Assembly: GCF_000189635.1 (NCBI RefSeq)
Contig: NW_002476542.1
Location: 1-64,000 of the forward strand
Origin: Tetrahymena thermophila SB210
Taxonomy: Eukaryota > Ciliophora > Oligohymenophorea > Hymenostomatida > Tetrahymenidae
Direction of reading: 5' to 3'
Length of the DNA stretch: 64,000 nucleotides
Within the stretch, counting starts at the first letter, position 1, and the number at the start of each line of letters is the position of its first letter. Shown here piece by piece: positions 26,478 through 38,944 of this stretch. The notes under the pieces were generated by a model. That model had not been told where the DNA came from and did no database searches. It saw only the letters and a program-made list of their open reading frames with translations. The position numbers and the translations under genes are program-made.

Positions 26478-27635
26478 CTATTATTCAATTTACTTTAATT
26501 AAACTTGTTTTTATATATAGTAATTAGTTAATAAATAAATAATAAAAAACTAATCAATTTACGTATGAAACATATTTATTTGTATGTATAATGTAATTAA
26601 TTATTAAAATAAATATTAATAATTCAAAAGAAAAATGAATTCTTAATGGTAATTTAAATATATTGTATTATATTAATTGTTTAAATTTAAGGATTGATAA
26701 TTCATATATATATTAAGTTAATTACTTTTAATATAAAAATGACTTAAAGAATATTCTCAAGTTTAAATTACTGCAAGTTAGTTGTAGTAGTATAGTTGAA
26801 ATAAGAAATTATTTTAATTAATTATTTATCATATAATATACACAGATTACCAAAATTTTAAAACAGTTAGTTTATTATTAAATGTATTTTAATGATAAGG
26901 ATAAAAATAAAATGATCAAATCAACATTAAAATTTATTAATAAAAGTTTTTTTATTATTTAATATATAAGACTATTTAATCAAATAAAAATTATTAAAAT
27001 TTTAAAATTACTAAACAAAGGTTAAATATTATTATAGCTGAGATAAAAAATTTAATTTAAATCACTCTTGAAATTGTATTTGTTTATATAGTTTAATATA
27101 TATAAATATATGTAAAGTACCCTAGGGTACTACTGCCTTTTTCAAGTCTATATACACTAATAATAACGAGTTATTTTATTCTTTTTCTTCAATATGAAAA
27201 ATTTAATTAAAATATAATCCTACTTAAATTTCTGATAAATTTTCAATTATTCTAAATAAAAAAAGTAAATATAATTTTTTGTTAAAATATATCTTTAAAA
27301 TCGGCTTTAATTGTGGAAGTTTTAATCTTGTGAAATAATTAAATTTATGAAAATAAATTATAATTATATTTTATTTCCCTAATATTTTCTTTGATTAAAT
27401 TAATTTTCATTAAATTTATAGAAATTTTTCTGAAGTAAAAAATTCAATTTAGCAAACATTAATTAATACAACTTTATTAACTTAGTAAAATAATTTTAAC
27501 ACTAATGTTAGTTTTTTACAGCAAATGAGGATGATTTGCAAATGTTTAAATTTTTGATTATGTATTTTATATAATTTTTATATATTTTCAAAACAACAAA
27601 CAAAATCTTAAAATTTAATAGAGAGAGATTTTATT
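26478..27635. other. Spacer between channel paralogues 1 and 2
   Basis: Promoter region of paralogue 1 and 3' flank of paralogue 2. It is AT-rich, with one 16-bp perfect palindrome (27116-27131). No gene is seen. Confidence 0.6.
27116..27131. repeat. 16-bp perfect palindrome
   Basis: AGTACCCTAGGGTACT reads the same on both strands. In such AT-rich surroundings a GC-containing palindrome of this length stands out. It could be a site for a dimeric DNA-binding protein upstream of channel paralogue 1, about 640 bp before its ATG. No function can be assigned. Confidence 0.7.
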
Positions 27636-30600
27636 TCAATTAAAGTTATTTTTAGGATAAGTCATGCCATTTCTCATTGATACACCATATGATAAATAAG
27701 TTGGTTTGTATTTGTCTATATTGAAATCTAATAAACCAAACTTAATTTAACCAGAATTTAAATTAAAACTAGAAATTCTAGTTTAATTTTATGGCATTAC
27801 AATATTTTAACGTCTAGATTTCTAACATAATTTTTATTTTTTTATTTTTTTTTATTCTTGTTGAATAAATTTGAGCTAATTTATTACTTTTTCAAAGTTA
27901 TTTTTTGGAAAAAACTTCTTAAAATTTTACATTTTTTCAAAATAATCCATAGAATTAATGTTGCTCATAGAGTGCATCTCTTTAAGACTTAATCCTGATG
28001 TATATTATAATAGTAATGGTAGTTGAGTTGTTTGCATTAATCTTGAAAATCTTTCTACAAATTTCATATCTTCTATGATTTAATTGTTTTCACTTAATTT
28101 CTTTTTATTATTGTTATTATTTCCGTTATTTATATTAATATTGCTGTTAGGGATGTTGCTATTGTTATTATTATTGTTATTTATATTTGAAGAATTGCTT
28201 CTAGATATTGGGTTCAGATTTGATAAATTTTTGATTGATTTTTCCTCTCTGTGATCTATTATTGATCTATTGGATCCTTATCTTTTATTTGTATTATTAT
28301 CAGCTTCACATATTTCATTCCTCGATTTTTAATAGGAACACTTCTCTAAAACATCTTATAAAATATTTTATTAATTATTAGATTTTTTTTAGATAAGAGA
28401 CTATCTTTATGCCTATATGATTGTATTTGCTATCATACCTTATAGCAGAATTTAGTCAATAGAGGTCCTAAATTCTGTGTTTTCAATATTTAGCGTTTTG
28501 GTGCTGTTTTGTGAGAACAATCTTTTTGAGTTGTTAAACGATGATTAGTATTGACTTATAACCTAACTTATTTTATCTGATCCAGGTTATTATTTTTAAA
28601 AATCAATACTTTAATTTTCTTAGTTAACATCCTCAATAAATTTGTTAGATACCTTGTTAATATTAAAGGAATATTAAAAATTATTAGACCCAACTTTATT
28701 TCTATTTGGTAGATTTTTTTATTTCTTATTTCTTCCTGGGCTCCGAGAACCTTAATCAATACTATCATTACTTTTTATTTGCTAAATATCTGTAGGATTT
28801 GAATTTTATGATATTGAATCTCTTTTTTGGGATTGTTTATTTTCTTGTTAGGGTGAATTATTTAAATTTGAGCTATCATTACTTTATTCTGTAATTAAAT
28901 GGTTAGTATTATTTTCTTTTATTTCCATAGAGTTTAGTTTATTTTATGAATAAGAAATATTTTTGCTAGAATCTTAATGTTCGTTTGGTATGTTTGAAGT
29001 TTGCTTATCTTTTTACTATGCTTCCTGTGGCTGTTCATTTTCGTTAAAAAAGGTATTTTTATTTATTTTTTATGGACTTATGTTAACATTTTTAGTGCCT
29101 TTTATTGTTTTTTTTTTCATCAATTAATTCTTTTATGATGCAGATGCACTTTTTTATGATTTAAATGTTTATTAAGATTTAACGTCTGACTCATCGTCAT
29201 CTTCCTCCTCCTCCTCATCTTCTTCTTAATCTTCTGAGATAGTAAATTCTGAACCATTTAGATTTTCTTCTGTATTAAACAAGAAATATATTTCTGTATT
29301 TAAATTTTCCAAATTTTCTTTAAGCATGTTACAAATATTTGAGTTTTACTTAACTAGAAAACTAGTATTTAATAAAATAATTTTTTAAATCAAAAAAAAA
29401 ATTTTTAACAATTTACGATGCCTTTTATTTAAGCCTGATTTATCTTCTTTCATAATAGACTCTATCTTAGAAAAATGAAATATTACTTTTTAACATTATA
29501 AATTATTTATCAAATAGATGATGTGTTTTTGGGCAATTTTTAGCAATATGACCTACTTATTTACAGGTGTAGCATTCTGTATACAAAATTTATAATTCAT
29601 TTTAAAAATTTATTTGCTCTTGCATCATCTTAAATCTTTCAAAATCCTCATCATTTTCTTTTAATACTTCTAAAAAGTCCTCTCTGCTTATTTTATAAAG
29701 AGTTGATAAATTTACACTCCTTGCTGAAGCTTTCCTTGAAAGCCCTGAAAAAAATGATATCTCACCAAATAATTGATTTTCTGTTAATGTTTAAATCACA
29801 CTAACTTTTCCTTGTTTTACAATTGATTGCTGATATATTTCTATGACACCATTTTAGATGAAATAAATTGATAAATCATCAAATTACTCATCACTGAAAA
29901 TAACTTCGTTTGGGCTTACTAATACTTCTTTCATTCTGAACACTAGCTTTTTCAAAGTTGTTTATGAAAAATTAGAGCTAAAAATGTGGTAGTTGCTGAG
30001 TATCTTTGAGTTAATTTCTATTGTTATTTCATCTCGAAGTTTATTTGAAAGAATTGACATTATTTAATCCTCTTATTCTTTATTTCTATCTTTCTATTCT
30101 TGAGCTAAAAACGACAGATAGTGTCTTACTCTGCTTTTAAGTGAAATATTAACATTTTTTCTATTAAGATATCTAATTTACAAATTTCAAATATTTCTAT
30201 TAATTCTGTATTTTAAATTATTTATTTACCTTTATATTGTTGTAATGTTATCATTTAACTGCTTAGAGGATTTCTCAATTTCCTAGAGAATAAAACCAAT
30301 ATTGTTGATAGAGTAAGCGAATACACAACTAAATAAAATCATGCTTATTGCTATAAAAAGAGCTTCAATATAATTAGAAGCTGCAATATCGCCATACCCC
30401 ACTAAAAATTAATTAGTTTATGAAATAAGTTTCTTTTTAATTTTCTTCTAAAAATTTATTACCTGTTGTCATAGTAGTTATTGACCAATATATTGAATAA
30501 ATATATTTCTCATAATATAAATATGAAGATATACCAAGTTTATCAAGCCAGTTAGTAGGATAATTATTCACAATTTCCTGTACTCCAATAAAGTACCAGC

Positions 30601-32200
30601 CTATGGCAGCTTTTTTTTTGTAAATTAAATTAAGTAATAATCAGATTAATAATTAAACATCAAACTATTTTACCAATATGAGCGACAGTAATAACGCTTA
30701 TTAATTGATTAATAAGCTTAATTATGTGCTTTTAATTTTCTTTTAGAGTGAAAACATAATAAAATCGCTTCTACTTAGGAGACATTCCATTTATTTTTAG
30801 AAATATTAATATATTAAAACCATACACTAATAGATTATGATTTGGATTATAGACTATTGATGAACTTTTATAGATAACTTTGGAAGCTTAAACCATTAAG
30901 CTTGCACAATCAGTTAGAAAAAGTGTAGAAAATATATATTACTTAGCTATTAATTTTCGCTTCTAAACGATTGTGTCTTTATCAAAGTAAGCAGTATTGA
31001 AATTAATTAAAATATCAACTAAAAATAAGAAAAAAGCATAAAAGAAAAATGTTTCAATAAACTATGAATCAGGATTTTCTTAGTTGAAAAACATAAGTAT
31101 AGAATAAAAGTAGAGAAAAATATATGTGAATATCACTTGGAATACATCCCATATAACTCTGACAGTATCTGTAGGCATGAAAATTGGAATAGATTTACTA
31201 AACTTAAATATCAATTGAAGATTCTTTTGCATAAAGCCATTCTACTTTTTTTTTAGTGCTGTTTATAGTAAAAGCACAAATCATTGATAGTTGTATAATC
31301 TTTGAAAGTGAGATTTGTAGCCTCTTTAAGTAGCAATCTTTATTTAAGTAGAATTATAAAATATTATACATGCTATTTTACTCTCATTACTCTATTCATT
31401 GAATTATTTAATAAATGATTTATTATATTAGTAGCCTTTTGATACCTCTACTATTATTTATTTTGTGTTTTAGTTGTTTTTTATTACATTTTATTAACAG
31501 CGCTAGTCATTTTCTTACTTAAATTATCTATATTTTTCTCAAAAATAAAATCTTCATAAATTAAACCTTCATTTTTTTGGTATTTTATGAGGCTTTAATC
31601 TTTTTCTTTGTTCTCTTTTTCATTTTTTTTTATTTGGCTTGGACTGCTAACAATATTTTGGTTAATTGATATATTAGTATGAAGTCTTTAAGCTTAATAT
31701 TTATCTGTTTTATCATTTGGTATTTCTTAATCCTTTGTGTTTAGTTCATGAAAAAGTATTTCTTATGGTGTATTTTACTCTTTATTTTATTCAATTAATG
31801 ACGGCTAGTTATTAAATGACATATCTAGTTTAGATACCATTAGTTTTTTTGATTGATCTTAGCTAAAAGGAATAGCCTCACTAATGTTGATTTTTTGGTT
31901 TATAGTAGGTATTTCTTATTTTAATTGATTTTAGATCTGCTATCCTTAGTTAATTTATATTAATACATTTTAATCGGCCACTGAACCATTATCTGATATA
32001 TCTTAATCACCCTGGTGACCTTACTCAAGTTAGTAAGATTTTATTTCAAATAAATATCTTTAGCAAGATCTGTCTATCTTGCTATCACAGCTTTATTAAC
32101 AATCACTATTATCATCTTCAAGTTGCCTACTCTGCTATGAAAATATAGATTTTTATTTTCTAAATTTGCCTTTTTTGTTACTTTCAAAAGAGGTATTCAT
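27636..32200 (-). CDS. Cyclic-nucleotide-binding K+ channel, array paralogue 2 (frame break in exon 1)
   Basis: Exons 32200-30674, 30609-30463, 30401-30230, 30172-29417 and 29361-27636. It has the same exon plan and domains as its neighbours: membrane segments, VGYGDI pore, cNBD with LFGEISFFSGLSRKAS, knuckle CYTCKQVGHIAKNC (29533-29574) and the conserved tail block. Exon 1 is 1527 nt, one base short of the phase required by intron 1. The break lies at an A9 run in the sense strand (31246-31254), where paralogue 1 has A10. Upstream the frame matches (DYTTINDLCFYYKQHQKK); downstream it resumes one frame over (NGFMQKNLQLIFKFS). Read literally, translation stops at TGA 31211-31213 after 329 residues. 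With the base restored in frame the protein would have 1442 residues. Everything else is intact, so this is either a recent mutation or a homopolymer error. Confidence 0.85.
31246..31254 (-). other. Homopolymer frame break in channel paralogue 2
   Basis: T9 on the + strand (A9 in the coding strand). The same place in paralogue 1 is A10, and paralogue 3 has an interrupted run. Reading frames on either side match the paralogues but differ from each other by one base. Confidence 0.85.
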
Positions 32201-32648
32201 TTCAATAATCTTTTATTTATTTTACTTGTTTTATTAAATTTTAATTTATTATTTATGAAGTTCAATTAAATGCATTAGAAAATTAATAAACAGTAAATTC
32301 TTTCTGAACAATATTGCTATATTGAATTATTTACAAATTTTTTAATAAGACCGTAATATAATTGATCTAACCTAAATATAAACATTTTTGATTCAATTAT
32401 TTGCAACTCATAAATTATTTATTTATTTAATTGTAATTTATATTAATTAGTTAAGAATAATATTTTCTATAAAATAAAATTAAACAAAGTTAAAAATATA
32501 AATCATATTTTTATTGCTAAAGGCATTTATTTTCTTTGCCTTCATTTAACAAATATGCTAAACAATACAAAAATAGCATCACCATCAAATATACTTATAT
32601 AAAAGAGTGTGATCATAAAATAAAAAACATGAAGAAATAGATATCCCA

Positions 32649-32688
32649 TTTTAGTGATAAAAATAGGAGGTTATTCTAGCTCTGAGTC
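32649..32688 (+). repeat. Direct repeat unit A, copy 1
   Basis: A 40-bp unit beginning TTTTAGTGATAAAAATAGG and ending TCTAGCTCTGAGTC. Copy 2 lies 339 bp downstream and differs by a few substitutions and a 3-bp gap. Confidence 0.8.
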
Positions 32689-32732
32689 AAAACATCTTAG
32701 TTAATACAACTACAGTAAATACAACACTAGTA

Positions 32733-32820
32733 TCACAATAAACATCATCAGTAAAAATAATTATGTAGAGTAGCTTATACTACCCAAAACACTGAGGTCA
32801 CATTAAACATCATCAGAAAA
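32733..32820 (+). repeat. Direct repeat pair B sharing TAAACATCATCAG
   Basis: Two copies of a segment of about 23 bp (about 32733-32756 and 32798-32820), TCACAATAAACATCATCAG and TCACATTAAACATCATCAG, separated by about 40 bp. They lie between the two copies of repeat A. Confidence 0.75.
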
Positions 32821-32987
32821 CATATCCATATAAAATATATCTACTTCAAAAAAATCTAAATCAAATATAACAAACATAATCATAACACTTATCATTATTC
32901 ATATTGATAGAATTACAATAAAAAATCATTTATATTGATACAATAATATCTAATATCAATATATACAAAAAGGGCGCAGATGCTCTA

Positions 32988-33024
32988 TTTTAGATACAAA
33001 AATAGGATTATCTAGCTCTGAGTC
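32988..33024 (+). repeat. Direct repeat unit A, copy 2
   Basis: The 37-bp second copy of the unit at 32649, ending in the same TCTAGCTCTGAGTC. It is flanked by a short inverted repeat (GATACA at about 32993, TGTATC at about 33027) that the first copy lacks. Confidence 0.8.
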
Positions 33025-33605
33025 TATGTATCAAAAATAACAAATTTTTATTTTATTTCTTTAAATAAAAGAGATAAGAGATGAAAACAGCATAATCTTT
33101 ACACATAAATAAACAATGGGTCATAATACACAATTAAACTATAAACACAAAGTAAAAAAAGCTTTATTTTATTTCAAAGGAAAAATACTATTTACTTTTT
33201 GAAATTAAATTTAATTATAGTTTTTCTTTTTATCATTATATAAATTTATATTTTATATATATTAAAGTTAATATTTTTATTGTTTTACTATAAACATTTT
33301 TAATGAAGAATACATTGTACATCTTTCTAATTAATAATTAAGAAGAAATTCTTCTTCTAAAAATTTGATAAAATCTAAAAGTGTTACAAATCTGATTTTC
33401 TAAAAATCCAAAATCAAAAATTTATAAAAAATAAAAATAACAATAATAATAATTTAGATAATAGACTTTGTAATTTAGAAGTTTATCAACCAAAAATTAA
33501 TAATAAATCCATTGGATATAACATTATACATTGCTATTTTATACAAATATCAACCTTCCATCAAATTAAGTTTTGATATAAATTTAAAATATATAAAAGT
33601 AACTA

Positions 33606-36600
33606 TCATTCAATTTGAAATTTATTTTTTGGAAATACTACACCATTTCTAATTCCTACTCCATAAGAAAGATAAGTTGGTTTATATAGTTCAGAATTTA
33701 AATCAAATTTCAATTTACCAGAATTTATTTTACGATTGGAAGTAATCGTTTGGTTGGCAGGAAAAATTATATTCTAACGCCTCGACTTTTAACTTAACCG
33801 TTTTTTCTTTATTCTTTTTTATTCCTGCTACATAAATCTAAGCTTATTTATTACTTTATCAAAGTTGTTTTAAGGAAAGAATTTCTTAAAATTACACATT
33901 TTATCAAAAAAATCCATAGAATTACTATTACTCATAGTTTGGATGTCTTTAAGACTTAATCCAGACGTATACTAAAAAAGTAAAGGAAGCTGAGTAGTTT
34001 GCATTAATCTAGATATTCTTTCAATAAATTAAATATCTTCATTTATTTATTTACTTTCATTTAGTTTCTTTTGATTTACAGCATTATTGTTACTTCCATT
34101 ATTATTGTTGATATTATCATTGGTATTGCTATTTAAATTTTCAGAGTTGTTCATAGAAATTTGGTTTAAGTTTGGTAAATTATTAAATGATTTTTCCTCT
34201 CTTAAATCTGTAATTGATTTGTTTGAGCCCACTTTTTTGTTTGGATTGTTTTCTGCTTCATTGAATTCATTTTTAGATCTAGAGTAGGAATTTTTCTAAA
34301 TAATATCTTGTACAATACTTTATGGAGCACTATATTTTTTTTACATAATGGATTGTCTATGTGCTTATAGAACAGTGTTTGCAATCATGTTTTAGAGTAG
34401 CATTTAATCAATAGAACATCTAAATTCGGTGTTATCAAAATTTATTGTTTTTGAGCTAGTTTATGATAATAATCTTTTGGAATTGTTAAATGATTATTAA
34501 TATTGGTTTATTGCTTAACTCATCTTTTCTTATATAGTCGGTTATTTTTTAAAGTCTTAGATTTTATTATCTAAAATTTTTTCATCTACAGCTTTATTTG
34601 TTGTTTTGTTCAAATTAAATAAATATAAATTAGATAATCTTCGATTCTTTTATATTTAATTTTTTAAACCCTTAGACTGTACTGGACTATGTGTGTTTTA
34701 TTCAAAATTTTCATTATTTTATACTTATTAGATTTCTATTATATTTTAATTAGAAGACTAAAAGCCTCTCATTGAAGATTGTTGTTATTCTCTTTCTTGT
34801 TGTGTTTAATTATTTGAAGTTCCATTACTATTACTATTTTCTGATACTAAATTATTTATTTAGTTTTCTTTTAATTCAATTGAATTAAATTTATTTTAAG
34901 AGTATTAATTTTTTTTATAATTTAGATCTTATTATTATCTATTTTATGCATTTGAAACTTGCTTATTATTTTATTACATCTCTTAACTTTGATAATATTC
35001 ATTTTAGTTAAAAAAATTATTTGAATTTAATTTCTATGGACTCATGTTACTGCTTTTATCTCCCCTTAAAGTTTTCTTTTATGATAAGCTTATACTTTTA
35101 GATAAAGATTAGCTTTTTTACATTGTTTTTTATGACTGAACCATTGACTCATCTTCTTTATATTCTTCTCCTTCTTCACTTTCTGAGCTAGTAAACTCTG
35201 AACTATTTAGATTTTCTTCAGTATTAAACATGAAGTAAACTTCTGTATTTAAATTTTCTAAGTTTTCTTTTAGAATTTAACACAAATTCACATTTTTTCT
35301 AATTTAAGACCTAACAATAAAATATAAATTTATATTATTTAATTCATGCATTGAATTTTTTTTATTAAAAAAATGATTTAATATAAATTAAAAACTTTTT
35401 AATTAACCAATTACATTGAATTTAGTTTGAACCTCTTTATATTTCTCAAGTTATCTGCTCTCTCTTAAAAAAATGAAATATTATTTTTTAAAACAATAAA
35501 TTATCTATCAAATTATTGATGAGTCTTTGGACATGTTTTAGCAATATGACCTATTTATTTACATAAGTAGCATTCTGTGTACATAATAGATAGTTCGTTC
35601 TGAAATATTATTTACTCTTACATCATCTTAAATTTTTAATAATCTTCATCATTTTCACTTAACACTTTTAAGAAATCCTCTCTGCTTATTTTATATAGAG
35701 TTGATAAGTTTGTGCTTCTTGCTGATGCTTTCCTAGAAAGACCTGAAAAGAATGATATCTCACCAAATAATTGATTTTCTGATAATCTTTATATTACGGT
35801 AGTCTATCCTTATTTTATTACTGATTATTAGTATATTTCTATAACACCATTTTAGATGAAATAAATTGATAAATCATCATACTAATCATCACTAAAAATA
35901 ACTTCATTTGGACTTACTAAAACCTCTTACATTCTAAAAACTAACTTTCTTAAAGTTGCTTAGGAAAAATTAGAGGTAAAAACATGATAGTTATTCAAAA
36001 TTCTTGAATTAATTTCAATAGTTATCTCATCCCGAAGTTTATTTGATAGAATAGATATAATTTAATCTTCAGATTCTTTATCTCTGTCTTTCTATTCTTG
36101 TGCTAAAAATGACAAATAATGTCTTACCCTGCTTTTAAGAGAGATATTAACATTTTTTCTATTTAAATATCTTGTTTAAAAAGTTTATTTGAAATTTAAA
36201 CTTAATTTATTAAAATTTACCTTTGTATTGTAGTTATATTATCATTTAACTATTTTGAAGACTTTTCGATTTCCTAAAGTATAAAACCAATATTATTGAT
36301 TGAATAAGCAAATACACAGCTAAATAATATCATGAATATTGCTATAAAAAATGCTTCAATGCTATTTGTAGCTACTATATCGCCATACCCAACTAAAAAT
36401 AAATAAAAATTTACTAATAGTGATATCTTTTAAATAATTACCTGTTGTCATAGTTGTTATTGACCAGTAAATAGAATAAATATATTTATCATAATAATGT
36501 TGTTGAGATATCCCATTTTTATCCAGCCAATTTGTAGGATAATTATTTACTATTTCTTGAATTCCAATAAAATACCAGCAAATTGCAGCTATTTTTTTAT

Positions 36601-38179
36601 TTTAATATATTAGTATATTTGCCTTTATTATTTATTTACCAATATGAGCTACTGTAATGACACTTATCAATTAATTTATGAGTTTAATTATGTGTTTTTG
36701 ACTATCTTTAAGAGTGAAGACATAATAAAAGCGCTTTTATTTTGGAGATATTCCATTTATTTTAAGAAACAAAAGTATATTAAATCCATATACTAATAGA
36801 TTGTGGTTTGGGTTGTAAACAATAGAAGTGTGCTTTTATATAACTTATAACCCTTAAACAAATAGACTAATGCAATCAGTTATAAAGAGAGTAGAAAATA
36901 TATACTGCTTGGCTATCAACTTTCGCTTCTAAACAATAGTATCCTTATCAAAATAAGCAGTATTAAAATTAATTAATATATCAACTAAAAATAAGAAAAA
37001 TGCATAAAAGAAAAACTTTTAAATAAACTCTGAGTCAGGGCTATCTTAGTCGAAAAACATAAGAATGGAATAGAAATAAAGAAATATGTAGGTAAATATG
37101 ACTTAGAATACATCCCATGTAACTCGTAGTGTATCTGTGGGCATGAAAATTGGAATTAATTATGTAAATTTAAATATCAAATGTAAACGCTTTTGTAAAA
37201 AACTATTTGATTTTGTTTTTTAGTTTTTTTTGTAGAAAAAACATAAGTCATTGATAGCAGAATAGTCTTTAAGGGTAAGACTACTTACTTTTTTATGGGG
37301 TAATCTCTACTTCAATAAATTAACAAAATTTTAAACATGCTGCTTAATTCTTAAAATTCTATTCATAGAGGAATTTAGTAATCTATTTATTATGCTTGTA
37401 CCTTTTTGAAAGTTCTACTCATATTTTTACTCAGTAATTATTGCTCTTTATTACAATTTATTTATTGCTCCTGTTTTCCCACGATTTAAGTTATCAAATT
37501 TGTTTTCATAAATTATATTTTCATTTATTTATCTATCATTTTTCATAAATACTTTACAACTTTATGACTTATCTCTGCTAGCTTTTCCACTTATTTTATA
37601 TTTATTTTGGCAGATTTAGATATTTTTGTTAACTACAATATTAGTTTAATTTTATGATATCTCTGTTTTTTTAATTTTAGTATTAGTAGCATCTTAATTT
37701 TGTATATTTTCCCTAAAAAAACTCATTTCTTAAGGATCTATTTCTCCATACTCTTTATTTTTAATAATTTATGATGATCCAGAATTAGATGACATATCTA
37801 ATTTAGAATTTATTTTTTTCGAATAAGATAAACTGCAAGGAAAAGCCTCTCTGGCCTCTATGACACTACTTCTTTGATCTGAAATAGGTAATTCTGTTTA
37901 TAGCTATCTATTTGTTTCTTCTCCTTTAATATTTTATATTGATACACTATATCCATCTAAAGAATTAGTATCTGATACATCTTAATCACCTTAGTGCCCT
38001 TATTCAAGTTAATGTTGCTTGATTTCAAATAGATATCTTTAGCAAGATCTATCTATCCTTTCATTATAACTTTATGAACAATCATCATTATCTTATTCTA
38101 GATGTTTGCTATGCTGTGAAAATATGGATTTTTATTTTTAAGTTTTGCTTTTATTTATTGAATCAAAAGACACTTCCAT
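33606..38179 (-). CDS. Cyclic-nucleotide-binding K+ channel, array paralogue 3
   Basis: Exons 38179-36640, 36588-36442, 36392-36221, 36170-35415 and 35310-33606 give 1439 residues with an intact frame. The N-terminus carries the array block DRSCQRYLFEIKQHQLEQ. The pore reads TTMTTVGYGDIVATNS. The cNBD cassette LFGEISFFSGLSRKASARS matches paralogues 1 and 2. The zinc knuckle is CYLCKQIGHIAKTC (35531-35572). The tail ends with YKPTYLSYGVGIRNG. In the pore turret this copy has DKNGISQQHYYDKY where paralogue 1 has DKLGISSQLYYEKY. Intron 4 (104 nt) is about twice the length of its counterparts, and its donor follows TCA AT, so the split codon is Met. Confidence 0.92.
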
Positions 38180-38944
38180 TTTAAATATGATAATAACAAT
38201 CTTTAATATAACTGACTTATTTTAATTAATTTTATTTATTTTTATAAAAAGAGCTGATACTTAATTTATAAATAGCTGATTCTAGTTTGATTAATATAGT
38301 TCATTAAAAATTCACTATTTTATTATATCAAAGTAATCATCAACCAATAATTTATGTATTATTATCATTTTATGTTAATATTAATATCAATTGGAAATTT
38401 AATATTAAAATCAAAAAATTATATAATGTTTATCACTAATAAATAAAGGAAAGTTTTGATAAATATATAAACAGAAAATTTAAAATATATCAATCAATAT
38501 ATTCTTTTCATAAACTACTTTTAATTTAGACATGGGAAATTTTTAAGATATTTTAGATTTTTATTATTTTATTTAAAATTCTTAAAGTATTAAAAGGCAA
38601 GGCTTGTAAAAAATGTGTGGTATTTAAGTATAGGATATCCAATACACCTTAATCTTTCCTTATAAATCTAAAAAAACATAAGAACGAAAATAAGATGGAA
38701 AACTAGGAGTTTAATTGAAAATATATTGTAATTTTATAGGAATTAATAATTATTTACTATATTTATTTATTATCTAATAATGCTACATTTAAAATAAATA
38801 TTTTTATTGATAGAAAACTAAGGTTATATAGATAATATGTGGTTTAAATATTTAATAAAACTAAAATTAAAATGAATATTTTGAATTTAAGAATATTAAA
38901 TAGTTTAATACATAATATTATCAATATTGATAAATTTATATTTA
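38180..38944. other. Spacer between channel paralogues 3 and 4
   Basis: AT-rich, about 0.77 kb, the shortest spacer in the array. No gene or repeat is seen. Confidence 0.6.

Larger units (their letters stand above)
32201..33605. other. Spacer between channel paralogues 2 and 3, with duplicated segments
   Basis: About 1.4 kb with no coding frame. Unlike the other spacers it is noticeably repetitive and less AT-rich between 32580 and 33050: two near-identical 37-40 bp units ending in TCTAGCTCTGAGTC, plus a second pair sharing TAAACATCATCAG. Confidence 0.65.

Noticed and set aside
32649..33024. Repeat units A as a pair of C/D-box snoRNA genes
   Set aside because: A CTGA-like box is present near the end of each unit, but I could not find a matching C box (TGATGA) at the right distance in both copies, nor a closing stem.
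34087..34287. Hydrophobic + strand frame within channel paralogue 3
   Set aside because: It is the complement of an Asn-rich repeat (AAT/AAC read backwards gives Leu/Ile-rich sequence), not a membrane protein gene.
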